Origin: Planctomycetota bacterium
Lineage (GTDB): Bacteria > Planctomycetota > GCA-002687715
Assembly: GCA_009691765.1 (NCBI GenBank)
Contig: SIAO01000016.1
Coordinates: 1-46,397, forward strand
Length of the DNA: 46,397 nucleotides
Reading direction: 5' to 3'
Positions 1 through 8,654 of this stretch are shown piece by piece. Every line of letters starts with the position of its first letter. The stretch's first letter is position 1. The notes beneath the pieces are model-generated. The model had not been told where the DNA came from. It worked only from the letters and a program-made list of their open reading frames with translations, and made no database searches. A program made the translations under genes and the position numbers.

Positions 1-72
1 GAAGGCCTCTATAACGCCTCCTTGATGATGGCCGCGCGCGTGCAGCAGCTATCGCTGTTGAATTGGCTGTGA
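1..72 (+). CDS. flgL: FlgL C-terminus (hook-filament junction protein), 5'-truncated
   Basis: The window opens inside a coding frame that ends at the TGA at 70-72. The last residues read AARVQQLSLLNWL, which matches the typical FlgL ending (a helix followed by LSLLDYL-like residues) that folds into the D0 coiled coil at the hook-filament junction. Only 23 residues are present, so the call rests on this short tail and on the flagellar genes further along. The stop overlaps the GTG start of the next gene (GTGA), suggesting translational coupling. Another axial flagellar protein with a similar tail is the main alternative. Confidence 0.6.
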   Translation, partial: EGLYNASLMMAARVQQLSLLNWL

Positions 73-1103
73 GCGCTCCGTCAACCATCAGATTCAAGGT
101 GCGTGAACTCGCGCCTTCGGAACAAGCGCGCTTTGCGCAAGTGCTGGACCACTGGCTACGACCTGACGCCGCCATCAGCGCCAGCGAAGATTGCCCGCTC
201 CTCCTCGGTCGCGGAGCAAGGTCGCTGCGCCTCGTGGCGGAGTGCGATGGTCAAATTGCAGCGCATGTGGCACTGCACATCCAGCGCATGCGCACGCCGA
301 TCGGGCTCTTGCGCGTGGGCGTGGTGGGCGCTGTGGCAACAGACCCAGCGCAGCGCGGACACGGGCTGGCTTCAGCACTGATCACGCGGCTGCAACAAGA
401 AGCGCGCACGCTCAACCTCGATGTGTTGGTGCTCTGGGCCACACAGCCCGGGTTATATGAGCGCGCCGGGTTTGTGCGTGCTGGTCAAGAATGGCTGGCC
501 TTGCTTCCACTGCAAGAACTGCCTGATGCCACAACGCGCATCCGCCCTGCGACAGAAAAAGACATTGCCGCCTTAATGCGTTTGCACGACGCTGAAGCTG
601 TCGGCACGCTGCGCAGCGTGGCTCATTGGGAAGAACTCTTGGCCATCCCGGCGATGACAGTGTTGGTGCACGCCCGCAGCGCCGGGGTGCCCGATGCCTA
701 CGCCGCTTGCGGCAAGGGCCACGACTTGCAAGGCTGCATCCATGAGTGGGCCGGCCCGCCACAAGCGCTCTTGGCTCTCGCTCGCCGCTGCTGCCTGCTT
801 GAGAACCGCACCGAAATCGTGGTGATGGGCGCGCCCTTCCAGCAGGCGGCCTTGCAGGAGATCACGAAGCGCGGCATCTCCGTGGTGCATGGCGCTCTGG
901 GCATGTTGCAAGCACTGAACCCCAACGATTTGCTCGCACGCGTGGGCGCAAAAATCGACAGCGATGGATCTCTACGCGACAACGCAGCTCGCGTCATCAC
1001 CAACGAAGCCATGAATGCCACGCCGGCGGAAGTCACGCTCTTCGGACTCAATGCGCAGCGCGGGCTGTTGCCGCTGTACCTCAAGGGCCTCGATTCGATG
1101 TGA
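69..1103 (+). CDS. GNAT family acetyltransferase, two-domain
   Basis: The N-terminal half is a GNAT fold. It has a beta-strand followed by the acetyl-CoA pyrophosphate-binding segment VATDPAQRGHGLASAL (Q/R-x-x-G-x-G/A motif) near residue 100, then LYERAGF, the usual C-terminal GNAT motif. The second half, from about residue 155 (TRIRPATEKDIAALMRLH), resembles the start of another GNAT-like domain but has no clear CoA-binding motif. The GTG at 69 is preferred because it overlaps the TGA of flgL in a GTGA; an upstream TTG at 63 is also open. The substrate is unknown. Coupling to flgL and the nearby PseG-like gene make a role in modifying a flagellar protein or its glycan possible, but that is inference from position only. 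Confidence 0.75.
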   Translation: MSAPSTIRFKVRELAPSEQARFAQVLDHWLRPDAAISASEDCPLLLGRGARSLRLVAECDGQIAAHVALHIQRMRTPIGLLRVGVVGAVATDPAQRGHGLASALITRLQQEARTLNLDVLVLWATQPGLYERAGFVRAGQEWLALLPLQELPDATTRIRPATEKDIAALMRLHDAEAVGTLRSVAHWEELLAIPAMTVLVHARSAGVPDAYAACGKGHDLQGCIHEWAGPPQALLALARRCCLLENRTEIVVMGAPFQQAALQEITKRGISVVHGALGMLQALNPNDLLARVGAKIDSDGSLRDNAARVITNEAMNATPAEVTLFGLNAQRGLLPLYLKGLDSM

Positions 1104-1118
1104 GCGCGCCGCGCGGCT

Positions 1119-2159
1119 TCACAACGCCGCGACGGAGACTTTGCGTGTCAGCTTCGCTGCACGCACCGCAACCGTGGTTCGCACGCTCTGAAGCAGCAGC
1201 GCAAATCCAGCACCAGGAATCAGCGCTGGCCCGCGTGCAGCCATCAAACTGAGTTCCGCAGCGTCGAGCGCTTTGATGTGTCGCGCCAACAAGCCCGGAT
1301 AGAGCGCCTCGTGGTGCCCCAAGTGACGAGCGCTGCCATGCGCTGCGAAGGCGACATCATGGGGCAAATCTTTATCAGAGCAGCTAAGCAGCAACGCCGG
1401 TGTCCCGAGACACGCAGCTTCGCGCACTACGGCAGCACCCGCGACAATCGCAAGGTCCGCCTGAGCCAGCAGCGCGCCGGGGCGCAGAACGCCGGGGAGA
1501 ATGCGAGCCGTGGGCAGCAATCTGCCAAGCTGGCGACGATGCGCCGAGCTCGACTGAAAGCCGGTCACGAAGTCGATGCGGTCCAGAGTGCATGCGAGTG
1601 GCGCGAGCTCTTCCGCAATGCGCAGCTCGGCCACAGGATGATGCCCAGCACCCAAGAGAATCAGGAGTTCTCGTGGAGGACGGTTCGTGGGTTTGCGCGA
1701 ACTACGCAAGTGTTCGAGCGCTGGATCCAGCAACATGCGCGCTTCGCCGCTGATCACTCGCACGCTGCCATCGGAGCGGTACACCCGGCACGCGATGGGT
1801 TGACCGTCTTCATCGTCGACACTGCCATCAAAGCGCTCAATCACCGTTGTGCCTTGGCGCGCCAGAGCGCTGAGTTGCGCTGCACTTGAACCAGCCTCCA
1901 ACACCAAAACATCGGGAGCACGCAGGCCGAAGCCGTCCATGTCAGCAGGGCAATGCTCGGGCAAGGAGACGAGGTCGCGCACGCGCATGTAGAGCAGGTC
2001 GTGAACTTCTGTTGGCGCGCTTGCCACAAGCGTGGTGCGTGCTGCGGTGTCCGTATGTTGCAAACCGTCCGCGAGTGCTGCTGTACGTAGAACGGCGCCG
2101 AGACTGCCGCCCTGCCGAGCGCAAGCGCGAAATTGAACATGCAAAGGCACCGCTGTCAT
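1119..2159 (-). CDS. PseG-like UDP-sugar hydrolase / GT28-type protein
   Basis: This 346-residue protein has the two-lobed look of the MurG/PseG superfamily. A glycine-rich N-terminal segment (GGSLGAVLRTAALADGL) stands where PseG has its G-x-GH-xx-R-x-x-x-LA loop. Near residue 240 is AQADLAIVAGAAVVREAACLG, matching the PseG/MurG C-lobe signature around the donor-binding loop. PseG removes UDP from the activated trideoxy sugar in pseudaminic acid synthesis, a flagellin glycan. The GH pair of typical PseG is not obvious, so the exact reaction is uncertain. ATG 2159 is chosen because GGAG lies 8 bases upstream; a GTG at 2168 is also open. It is convergent with the GNAT gene and lies just downstream of the methyltransferase-GT2 gene on the same strand. 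Confidence 0.55.
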   Translation of the reverse strand: MTAVPLHVQFRACARQGGSLGAVLRTAALADGLQHTDTAARTTLVASAPTEVHDLLYMRVRDLVSLPEHCPADMDGFGLRAPDVLVLEAGSSAAQLSALARQGTTVIERFDGSVDDEDGQPIACRVYRSDGSVRVISGEARMLLDPALEHLRSSRKPTNRPPRELLILLGAGHHPVAELRIAEELAPLACTLDRIDFVTGFQSSSAHRRQLGRLLPTARILPGVLRPGALLAQADLAIVAGAAVVREAACLGTPALLLSCSDKDLPHDVAFAAHGSARHLGHHEALYPGLLARHIKALDAAELSLMAARGPALIPGAGFALLLQSVRTTVAVRAAKLTRKVSVAAL

Positions 2160-2204
2160 TCTGATCACTCCAGCCCCGTTATCGAAAATCTGCGCCGAAG
2201 AGCT

Positions 2205-4010
2205 TCAAAAAAACCGTGAACTTTTGTCAAAGGGTGGCGCAGGCCTCATCAGCAACCTGAGCGTGGCCAGCGATGCGCTTAAGGAACTGCAATTCGAAAT
2301 CCACAAAAGCCCTGCTTCTCGTTGCAGAGCATGGACTTGCGCGCGCATCCACTCCCAACTGGCCTCCTCTTCGCCAAGCAAGGTGCCGGCAAGCACACAG
2401 GCCGTAGAGAGCGGCGCCAAATCCAAGAGGCCCGCACGGCCATCGCCTTCGACCGCGCCGCGGAGCGGTTCGAGTTGCGCAAATCCATGAGCAACGCCGA
2501 CGCGGAAAACCGAATCCGAAACTGCCGTGGCGAGCAACTCACGCAAGCCCGTTGGCAAGAGGGCTTCGAAATCACCGTGCTCACTCGAGAGCGATTCAAG
2601 ACGATGCCAATGCGCTTCGACGAAATGCTCAGCAGCGGCCAACGCCTTCGCTGGCATGGTGCCGCACGCGATCCAGTCCTTCACGCACCATTCGCTGGGC
2701 GCATCAGAAGCGAGCAGCAACATGTTGGGCACCGAGCGCCGGAAGCAACTGCGTAGCGCTTCGAAACTCGCTGGCTTCAGATGCCGGCCGAGCGCTGTGC
2801 TCAACAGAGTGTTGCTGGCACCGCCCATTGCAAGGCGCCGACCGAGTTCAAGATCCTCAAAACCCCATGCGCGGTAACGCAGGTCGAAACGCATTTCGTC
2901 TGCGTTGAAACCCGCGCGCTTGAAGGACCAGTTGTCTGTGTACCAAAGCGTCCAGGGCAACGGCCCCGAGCGGTTTTCCATGCGCGGATTTGAACGCGCG
3001 CCGAGCAAGCGACCAAAGGGACCAGCGTCCACTCCCCACGCGAGAGCGCCACAGGCCGTAGCGCGCAGTTCTGGATGCGTGCGATGAAACTCCAAGTGAT
3101 CGGCGATGAAGTCTGGCTCTGGAGCGCTGTCGCTGTCGCACACGATCACGACGGATCCCTTCGCATGAGCGAAACCCGTGTTCAGCGCAGCGCCGCGGCC
3201 AGCGTTTTTCTCGTGACGCAACAGCGTCACGCACGAGGGATTGCCCAACGCCGCAAGCAGCGAAGCCACAGGAGGCTCGGAGCCGTCATCCACCACAATC
3301 AGTTCCGCCGCCTGTTGCTGCGCTTGCGGGATAAGCCCTTGCAGCACGGTGGCCAAAAGGTCGAGCCGGTTCCACGCGGGCAGAAGAACACTGACACTCG
3401 GCGCTTCGGTTGCAGCCGTTGCACTGAGCGTGCAGGTGCAGATCAAAGTGTGCGCAATATCATCAAGGCGAAAGACGCTCCAGTCTTGCTGCGCCTCGGC
3501 CGCGAGCACTGCGGCTTCGCCACGCACATCAGGAGCGCTAACAGAACCGCGCGTACTGAAGCTCGTGGTGTCGATGTGGAAACCGGCTTGTTCGAGCACA
3601 GTGCGGAACTCAGCGGCGCTCCAATCGTTCTTCCAATGCTCGTGGCGGAAGGCGTCGCCTCCACGGCGCGAGGTATGACGCATGTTGAAGTACGCCACCA
3701 AGAGTTGTCCGCCGGGCTTCAAACGACTGCGCGCAGCTTGCAGCAAGCGTGGCACATCGGCGATGTACTCGAGAATGCCTGAAGCGGTGATGACGCCGTA
3801 GAGTTCACCGTCGAACGGCGGCAAACCTTGATCCAAATCCCAAGCGACGCAGCGACCGCGCGGCGCTTCCGCCACAGCGGACGCAGATATGTCACAGCCG
3901 TGATAGGTCCATCGCGGACTCAGTGCTGCGCCGAGAGTTCCTGCACTGCAACCAATGTCGAGCAAGCGCGAGCCACCGTTTTCTTCCGCCGCGGCGACGA
4001 TCTTCTTCAA
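2205..4010 (-). CDS. Methyltransferase-glycosyltransferase (GT2) fusion
   Basis: Residues 1-190 form a class I SAM-dependent methyltransferase: motif I LLDIGCSAGTLG, the acidic strand GCDIS, and YIADVPRLLQAARSRLKPGG. From about residue 205 a family 2 glycosyltransferase follows: SVSVLLPAWNR, ELIVVDDGS, the metal-binding CDSDS, and WGFEDLELGRRL, typical of the GT7 C-terminal segment of such enzymes. About 170 C-terminal residues show no known motif. A fusion that adds and methylates a sugar would suit flagellin or surface glycan decoration. The only start available in this frame is TTG 4010, because TGA at 4020-4022 closes the frame upstream. A methyltransferase-like N-terminus appears in another frame at 4010-4080, so the gene may be frameshifted at its 5' end. 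Confidence 0.75.
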   Translation of the reverse strand: MKKIVAAAEENGGSRLLDIGCSAGTLGAALSPRWTYHGCDISASAVAEAPRGRCVAWDLDQGLPPFDGELYGVITASGILEYIADVPRLLQAARSRLKPGGQLLVAYFNMRHTSRRGGDAFRHEHWKNDWSAAEFRTVLEQAGFHIDTTSFSTRGSVSAPDVRGEAAVLAAEAQQDWSVFRLDDIAHTLICTCTLSATAATEAPSVSVLLPAWNRLDLLATVLQGLIPQAQQQAAELIVVDDGSEPPVASLLAALGNPSCVTLLRHEKNAGRGAALNTGFAHAKGSVVIVCDSDSAPEPDFIADHLEFHRTHPELRATACGALAWGVDAGPFGRLLGARSNPRMENRSGPLPWTLWYTDNWSFKRAGFNADEMRFDLRYRAWGFEDLELGRRLAMGGASNTLLSTALGRHLKPASFEALRSCFRRSVPNMLLLASDAPSEWCVKDWIACGTMPAKALAAAEHFVEAHWHRLESLSSEHGDFEALLPTGLRELLATAVSDSVFRVGVAHGFAQLEPLRGAVEGDGRAGLLDLAPLSTACVLAGTLLGEEEASWEWMRAQVHALQREAGLLWISNCSSLSASLATLRLLMRPAPPFDKSSRFF

Positions 4011-4071
4011 GCGCGTGGGTCAACACGCTGTAAGAGTGCCGGGCTCCAGTGCGCCTGATAGAGTGCGACGC

Positions 4072-5103
4072 GTGCACTGCAGCCTTGTTCTCGCTTTGTT
4101 GCTCAGCCTCGCCGTCGCTCAACCGCCGACGCCATTGTTAGCGGATGCCCAGCGCGAATTTCAGCGCGGTAATTACGAAGCCGCTGACACCGCCTACAAG
4201 GCGCTCTATGACGCAGCGCCGAGCCCTGAACTGGCCTATTGGGTGGGAATCTGCGCTATCCAGCGCTACAAAACTAAGGATGCCGAGAACTGGCTGCAAA
4301 GCGCGGTTTCCTCACCCACAGCTCGCGGCGCTTGGTATCAGGCCTATGCCAAATGCTTGCTCGACAATGGCAAGCCCGGCGCAGCGCGAGACGAGCTTTC
4401 TCGCGCTCTTGAAATCGGACCTAAGAACGATCCCAATTACGCGGTGTGGATGTACAACCGCGGCCTGTGCAGCCTCGAGATGGGCCACTATCCAAGCGCC
4501 ATCGCTGACTTTGAGCAGTGTGTGGCCTTGAGCCCGAATCATGCGCAGGCTTGGTACAACCTCGGGCTCTCGCGTGTTGATAATGGAGACCTCAAGGGAG
4601 CTCTTGCTGCACTCAAAATCGCAGTGCCCCTCGACGCTTCCAATGTTGAAGCCCTGTTCCTGCTCGGCCGAACGCAACTCGATCTCGGCGAGCTCGAGCC
4701 AGGCGTCAGCACGCTGCGCCAAGTGCTGACTCAAGTGTCGGGGCATGTCGGTGCGGTGTGGAACCTAGCGCGCACGCTGCAGAAAATGGGGCGCAAAGAC
4801 GAAGCCAAGGCAGAGTTCACACGCTTCAAAGCGCTGGCCGCTTTGAATGAGAACATCGAGTACACCGACGTGGCGGTGAAGATCAATCAAACGAACGCGC
4901 CACTGCGCCTCGAACTCGTTCGCCTCCTGCTCGAAGCCGGACGGGCCCGCGATGCCATGACTCACTTGAACACTTTGCGCCGCACTGCGCCCGGATCCAC
5001 CGTGTTCATGCAAATGTCCAAAGCACTGCGCATGTTGGGCGCGCGCGCCGACGCCGACCGCGCCGAAGACGCCGCTCGCCAGTTGCTGCAACAAGGACGC
5101 TAA
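4072..5103 (+). CDS. Secreted TPR protein
   Basis: GTG 4072 gives a clean signal peptide (MHCSLVLALLLSLAVAQ), so it is preferred over further-upstream openings. The mature part, from about residue 20 to the end, is a run of tetratricopeptide repeats, for example AWYNLGLSRVDNGDLKGALAAL, EALFLLGRTQLDLGELEPGVSTL and AVWNLARTLQKMGRKDEAKAEF. TPRs are protein-binding scaffolds; nothing here suggests an enzyme. The stop TAA shares one base with the ATG of the following CRTAC1-like lipoprotein (TAATG), so the two are almost certainly co-translated. TPR plus CRTAC1-like pairs recur in bacteria rich in ASPIC/UnbV proteins, but their joint role is unknown. Confidence 0.85.
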   Translation: MHCSLVLALLLSLAVAQPPTPLLADAQREFQRGNYEAADTAYKALYDAAPSPELAYWVGICAIQRYKTKDAENWLQSAVSSPTARGAWYQAYAKCLLDNGKPGAARDELSRALEIGPKNDPNYAVWMYNRGLCSLEMGHYPSAIADFEQCVALSPNHAQAWYNLGLSRVDNGDLKGALAALKIAVPLDASNVEALFLLGRTQLDLGELEPGVSTLRQVLTQVSGHVGAVWNLARTLQKMGRKDEAKAEFTRFKALAALNENIEYTDVAVKINQTNAPLRLELVRLLLEAGRARDAMTHLNTLRRTAPGSTVFMQMSKALRMLGARADADRAEDAARQLLQQGR

Positions 5104-6815
5104 TGCGCATGACTCTCCTCCGCTCTGCCTTGCTCCTTGCGCTGTTTTGGATTGTCTCCGGATGTACCGATGACCCGCAACCGAAGTCGCAAGTTCAGCC
5201 TTCTGAGGCTGCAAACACCGGCTTGTTCGCGGATGTCACTGATGCTGTGCACATCGACTTCACACACCATGCCGGCGGTAGTGGCAAGAAATACATCGTA
5301 GAGACCATGGGCCCAGGCGCCGCAGTGCTGGACTTCGACAACGACGGTTGGATGGATCTCTATGTAGTTGAGTCCGGGCAGATTCCTGGCACAGGCACCA
5401 AAGTGGTGCCGAACAGCAATCGGTTGTATCGCAACGCAGGCAAAGCCGGTTTCGTCGATGTGACCGCAGCAGCGAACGCAACGGGCCGCGGCTATGGGCA
5501 GGGTGTCACCGCTGGCGACTACGACAACGATGGCGACACAGATCTGTACCTGCTGAACTTCGGCCCCAATGTGCTGCTACGCAACGAAGGCAACGGCACT
5601 TTCAGCGATGCGACGGTCGCCGCCGGTGTGGGCGACCCTTCGTGGAGTGTGAGCGGCGCGTTCTTCGACGCTGAGCCCGACGGCGACTTGGACCTCTTCG
5701 TTGTGAACTATCTCAACTTCACGGTGGCCACGCACAGACCCTGCGGCAAGCTCACCGAAGGCAAGCTCTCTACGTGCCACCCGGATGTGTACAAACACTC
5801 TGCGGATCGCTTCTATCGCAACCGTGGCGATGGCACCTTTGAAGATGCCTCCAAAGACAGCGGGTTGATTGATGTTGACGGCAAGGGGCTGGGCCTCGGC
5901 ATCGGTGATCTCGTGGGCAATGACGGCCTGCCAGATATTTTCGTGGCCAACGACTCCACGCCGAATCAGCTCTATCGCAATCTCGGCGGTGGGAAGTTTG
6001 AAGAGCAAGGTGTGTGGCTCGGCTGTAGCCATAACGACGATGGCAAGACCGAAGCGGGCATGGGCGTGGCCACTGGCGATGTGAACAACGACGGACATCT
6101 CGATGTGTACATCACCAACTTGAGCATGGAGACCAACGCGCTGTATCTCGGCAGTGGCGAGGAATTCACCTACGCCACGCGCTCCGCTGGATTGCACGCG
6201 CCAACACTCGTCAACCTCGGTTTCGGCAATAACTTCGCCGATCTCGACAACGACAGCGACTTGGACATCTTCACCGCGAACGGCCATGTCATGGACGACG
6301 CGCAGGAATTGAACGAAGTCACGCGCTATCGCCAACCTCACCAAGTCCTCTTCGGTGACGGCAAAGGGACCTTCACCGATTTGAGTGCAGCTCAGAAGGG
6401 CGCTGTCGCAGAACCGCGCGTTGGTCGCGGATCCGTCGTGATGGACTACGACAACGATGGACGCTTGGACATCTTTGTCGTGCACAACATCGACAAGGCG
6501 CGGCTGTTCCGCAACCAATCAACATCAGCCGGGCACTGGATTGGGTTCAGCCTCCGGGGCGCGAAATGCAATCAAGGCGCAGTGGGCGCACGGATCACGG
6601 TGCAAGCAGACGGCAAGAAACAAGTTCGCGAAGTGATGGCCGGCACGAGCTACGCATCTTGCAGCGATCCGCGTCTGCATTTCGGGATCGGAAGTGCTGC
6701 GAATGTCGAGAAAATCACCATTCGTTGGCCCGGCGGGCGCGTGCAAGAATTAGGCCCACTTCCGACAGACCGTTACTGGTCCATCGTCGAAGGCGAAACC
6801 CCAGCGAGACGCTGA
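5103..6815 (+). CDS. CRTAC1-like lipoprotein (FG-GAP/VCBS repeats, ASPIC/UnbV domain)
   Basis: The 570-residue protein begins with a lipoprotein signal (hydrophobic stretch then IVSGC), so it should be anchored in a membrane facing the periplasm or outside. Repeats with the calcium-binding pattern DxDxDGxxD (DFDNDGWMDLYV, DYDNDGDTDLYL, DVNNDGHLDVYI, DLDNDSDLDIFT, DYDNDGRLDIFV) indicate an integrin-alpha/VCBS-type beta-propeller. The last 90 residues (GAVGARITVQADGKKQVREV through ITIRWPGGRVQEL) are an ASPIC/UnbV domain. The family probably binds proteins or polysaccharides; the ligand is unknown. One repeat (DAEPDGDLDLFVV) has a weakened first metal loop. It overlaps the TPR gene by one base. 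Confidence 0.9.
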   Translation: MRMTLLRSALLLALFWIVSGCTDDPQPKSQVQPSEAANTGLFADVTDAVHIDFTHHAGGSGKKYIVETMGPGAAVLDFDNDGWMDLYVVESGQIPGTGTKVVPNSNRLYRNAGKAGFVDVTAAANATGRGYGQGVTAGDYDNDGDTDLYLLNFGPNVLLRNEGNGTFSDATVAAGVGDPSWSVSGAFFDAEPDGDLDLFVVNYLNFTVATHRPCGKLTEGKLSTCHPDVYKHSADRFYRNRGDGTFEDASKDSGLIDVDGKGLGLGIGDLVGNDGLPDIFVANDSTPNQLYRNLGGGKFEEQGVWLGCSHNDDGKTEAGMGVATGDVNNDGHLDVYITNLSMETNALYLGSGEEFTYATRSAGLHAPTLVNLGFGNNFADLDNDSDLDIFTANGHVMDDAQELNEVTRYRQPHQVLFGDGKGTFTDLSAAQKGAVAEPRVGRGSVVMDYDNDGRLDIFVVHNIDKARLFRNQSTSAGHWIGFSLRGAKCNQGAVGARITVQADGKKQVREVMAGTSYASCSDPRLHFGIGSAANVEKITIRWPGGRVQELGPLPTDRYWSIVEGETPARR

Positions 6816-6879
6816 GCCTTTCGCACCGAGGGAGCCTCGGCCCCTTGACCCTCGTACTCGGGACATGGAAGCTCAGGAC

Positions 6880-8532
6880 ATGCGCCTCACACGAATCCTC
6901 GCCTGCCTCGTTCTCGTTTCTGTCTTTGCTTCTGCCCAAGAGTGGGGCGCCCCGGCTGCTGTCGCCATCAAAAGCTCAGCCCCCAAAGCCATGGAGAGCA
7001 TCACTGCGAAGGAGCTCGGAGCGCATCTGATGGAACTGGCCTCCGACGCCTATGAGGGTCGCCTCACGGGAACGCGCGGACAACGCAAGGCCGCCGATTA
7101 CATCAGCGCACACTTCGCAAAGCTCGGACTGAAGCCGCTGGGTGACGAGGTTGAGGGCCAGCGCCAGTGGCTGCAGAACTATCCGGTGCGCATACGCCAA
7201 GTGCTTGAAGGATCCGGCGTGTTCGCTGCTGACGGCAAAGCTGTCACGCAACACGGAGCCTGGGTGCTCACTAAAGACATCGCCGGCAACGCGCTCGATT
7301 TCGCTGCGCCGACGCTCTATCTCGGGCGCATCAAGAAAGGCGACCTCGAAGGCAAAGACCTTTCGAACTGCATCCCCGTGGTTTCCGTTGGCATGGACAC
7401 CAGCGAAGACGAAGGCATGAATGTCACCAACGCCATGATGAAAGGCATGATGGTGGAGTTTGGCGCGGTACGTGCGGCAGCCAACATGCTCGCAGCATCT
7501 GGCGCCAAGTGCGGCGTCATCGTCACGCCCGCGATGAACAAACCGTTTCTCTCCGCCGCCAACGTGATCGCCGTGTTCCCGGGCAAGCCGGAAGTGACCA
7601 TGAAAAAGTCTGCGGTGGGCGCCATGAGCATGGTCGCGCGCACGAGAATCCCAGTGCTCGTCGTCGGTGGCGCAGACACAGCGGCGTTACTCGCAGCAAT
7701 CGGCGTGGATGCAGCGCTTCTCGAACGCGGTCCCGAAGCCATCAGCGGCAAGGCGGAGCTACGCGTGGTGCTCAAGGCCGAAGAGATGGACAGCACAGCA
7801 TCCAATGTGGTGGCCTATTTGCCCGGGCGCGACGAGAAGCTCGCAGAAGAGGCCTTGGTCTACAGCGCGCACATGGACCATGTCGGCATGGCTCCGGATG
7901 GCCAAGCCTTCAACGGAGCCGATGACAACGGCAGCGGGACGGCATCGCTGCTCGAAATCGCGGAAGCGTACAGCCAAATCAAAGGCGATGCTCGACCATT
8001 GCGCAGCATCATCTTTCTGTCAGTGTCTGGCGAAGAGTTGGGCCTGTGGGGTTCTGAGTGGTACGCGAACAACCCAACATGGCCATTGGAAAAACTGATC
8101 GCGAACGTGAACATCGACATGATTGGACGCAGCACCGAGAGTGTGCCGCAGACAGCAATCTCCGTCACGCCCACGTGGCGCCACAAGCAATACTCCACGC
8201 TCACTCGGGACGCCGCGTTCCTCGGCCAAGCGTTCGATCTGTCGCTCGCCAACGGGGATCGCTTCTACACACGCAGCGACCATTACAACTTCGCCAAGAA
8301 GGGTGTGCCTGTGGTGTTCTTCTGCGATGACGAACACCCCGATTACCACATGACCACCGACGATCCGGCCAAGATCGAAGTGGAAAAAATGGAACGCATC
8401 GTGCGCATGGCATTCCTCTTGGGCCACCGCGCCGCCTGCGCCAACACTCGCCCAGAAACCATTGGCGCGCACACAGATTGGTTTGGCACCAAGAAGCCCG
8501 TCAAGGTCGCCGACCCCGCCAAAGACAAATAG
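6880..8532 (+). CDS. Secreted M28 family zinc aminopeptidase with PA-like insert
   Basis: A signal peptide (MRLTRILACLVLVSVFASAQ) precedes a bizinc peptidase of the M28 type. Using ATG 6880 as residue 1, the expected ligands are present: H331 (YSAHMDH), D at 348/349 (GADDNGSG), the catalytic and ligand glutamates E385-E386 (GEELG), D413 (NIDMIGR) and H490 (HPDYHMTTDD). Residues roughly 120-300 sit between the N-terminal strand and the catalytic core, as PA domains do in this family. GGAAG eight bases upstream supports ATG 6880 over ATG 6865. It probably trims N-terminal residues from peptides outside the cytoplasm. It is the last plus-strand gene before the minus-strand cassette-like block. 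Confidence 0.9.
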   Translation: MRLTRILACLVLVSVFASAQEWGAPAAVAIKSSAPKAMESITAKELGAHLMELASDAYEGRLTGTRGQRKAADYISAHFAKLGLKPLGDEVEGQRQWLQNYPVRIRQVLEGSGVFAADGKAVTQHGAWVLTKDIAGNALDFAAPTLYLGRIKKGDLEGKDLSNCIPVVSVGMDTSEDEGMNVTNAMMKGMMVEFGAVRAAANMLAASGAKCGVIVTPAMNKPFLSAANVIAVFPGKPEVTMKKSAVGAMSMVARTRIPVLVVGGADTAALLAAIGVDAALLERGPEAISGKAELRVVLKAEEMDSTASNVVAYLPGRDEKLAEEALVYSAHMDHVGMAPDGQAFNGADDNGSGTASLLEIAEAYSQIKGDARPLRSIIFLSVSGEELGLWGSEWYANNPTWPLEKLIANVNIDMIGRSTESVPQTAISVTPTWRHKQYSTLTRDAAFLGQAFDLSLANGDRFYTRSDHYNFAKKGVPVVFFCDDEHPDYHMTTDDPAKIEVEKMERIVRMAFLLGHRAACANTRPETIGAHTDWFGTKKPVKVADPAKDK

Positions 8533-8610
8533 TCCGGCTGCACGGAGCCTCGCCTGAAGAAACGCCAGCGACCCTGAGCAGCCAAGTCCGGCACGCCCCT
8601 TCATTGCAAC

Positions 8611-8654
8611 GCCAAACGCTCAGCACCAACTACGGCTGCAGCCGACTGTTAGAC
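8611..8654 (-). other. attC-like site A (degenerate)
   Basis: Read on the minus strand, GTCTAAC (8654-8648) is a perfect RYYYAAC box and GTTTGGC (8617-8611) is one base from GTTRRRY. They enclose 30 bases that include the 12-base palindrome CGGCTGCAGCCG at 8633-8644. The TAA stop of the DUF3050 gene lies inside the first box, as in many integron cassettes. The element is 44 bases, shorter than usual attC sites, and its arms pair poorly elsewhere, so it is at best a decayed site. Confidence 0.35.

Noticed and set aside
4072..4077. GTGCAC palindrome offering GTG starts on both strands
   Set aside because: The minus-strand frame from this GTG has no methyltransferase-like sequence; only the plus-strand GTG, with a signal peptide, is convincing.
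5577..6518. 313-codon open frame antisense to the CRTAC1-like lipoprotein
   Set aside because: It is the complement of repeated Asp-rich calcium loops, giving a V/I-rich product without signal or motif. The plus-strand gene has clear domains through the same stretch.
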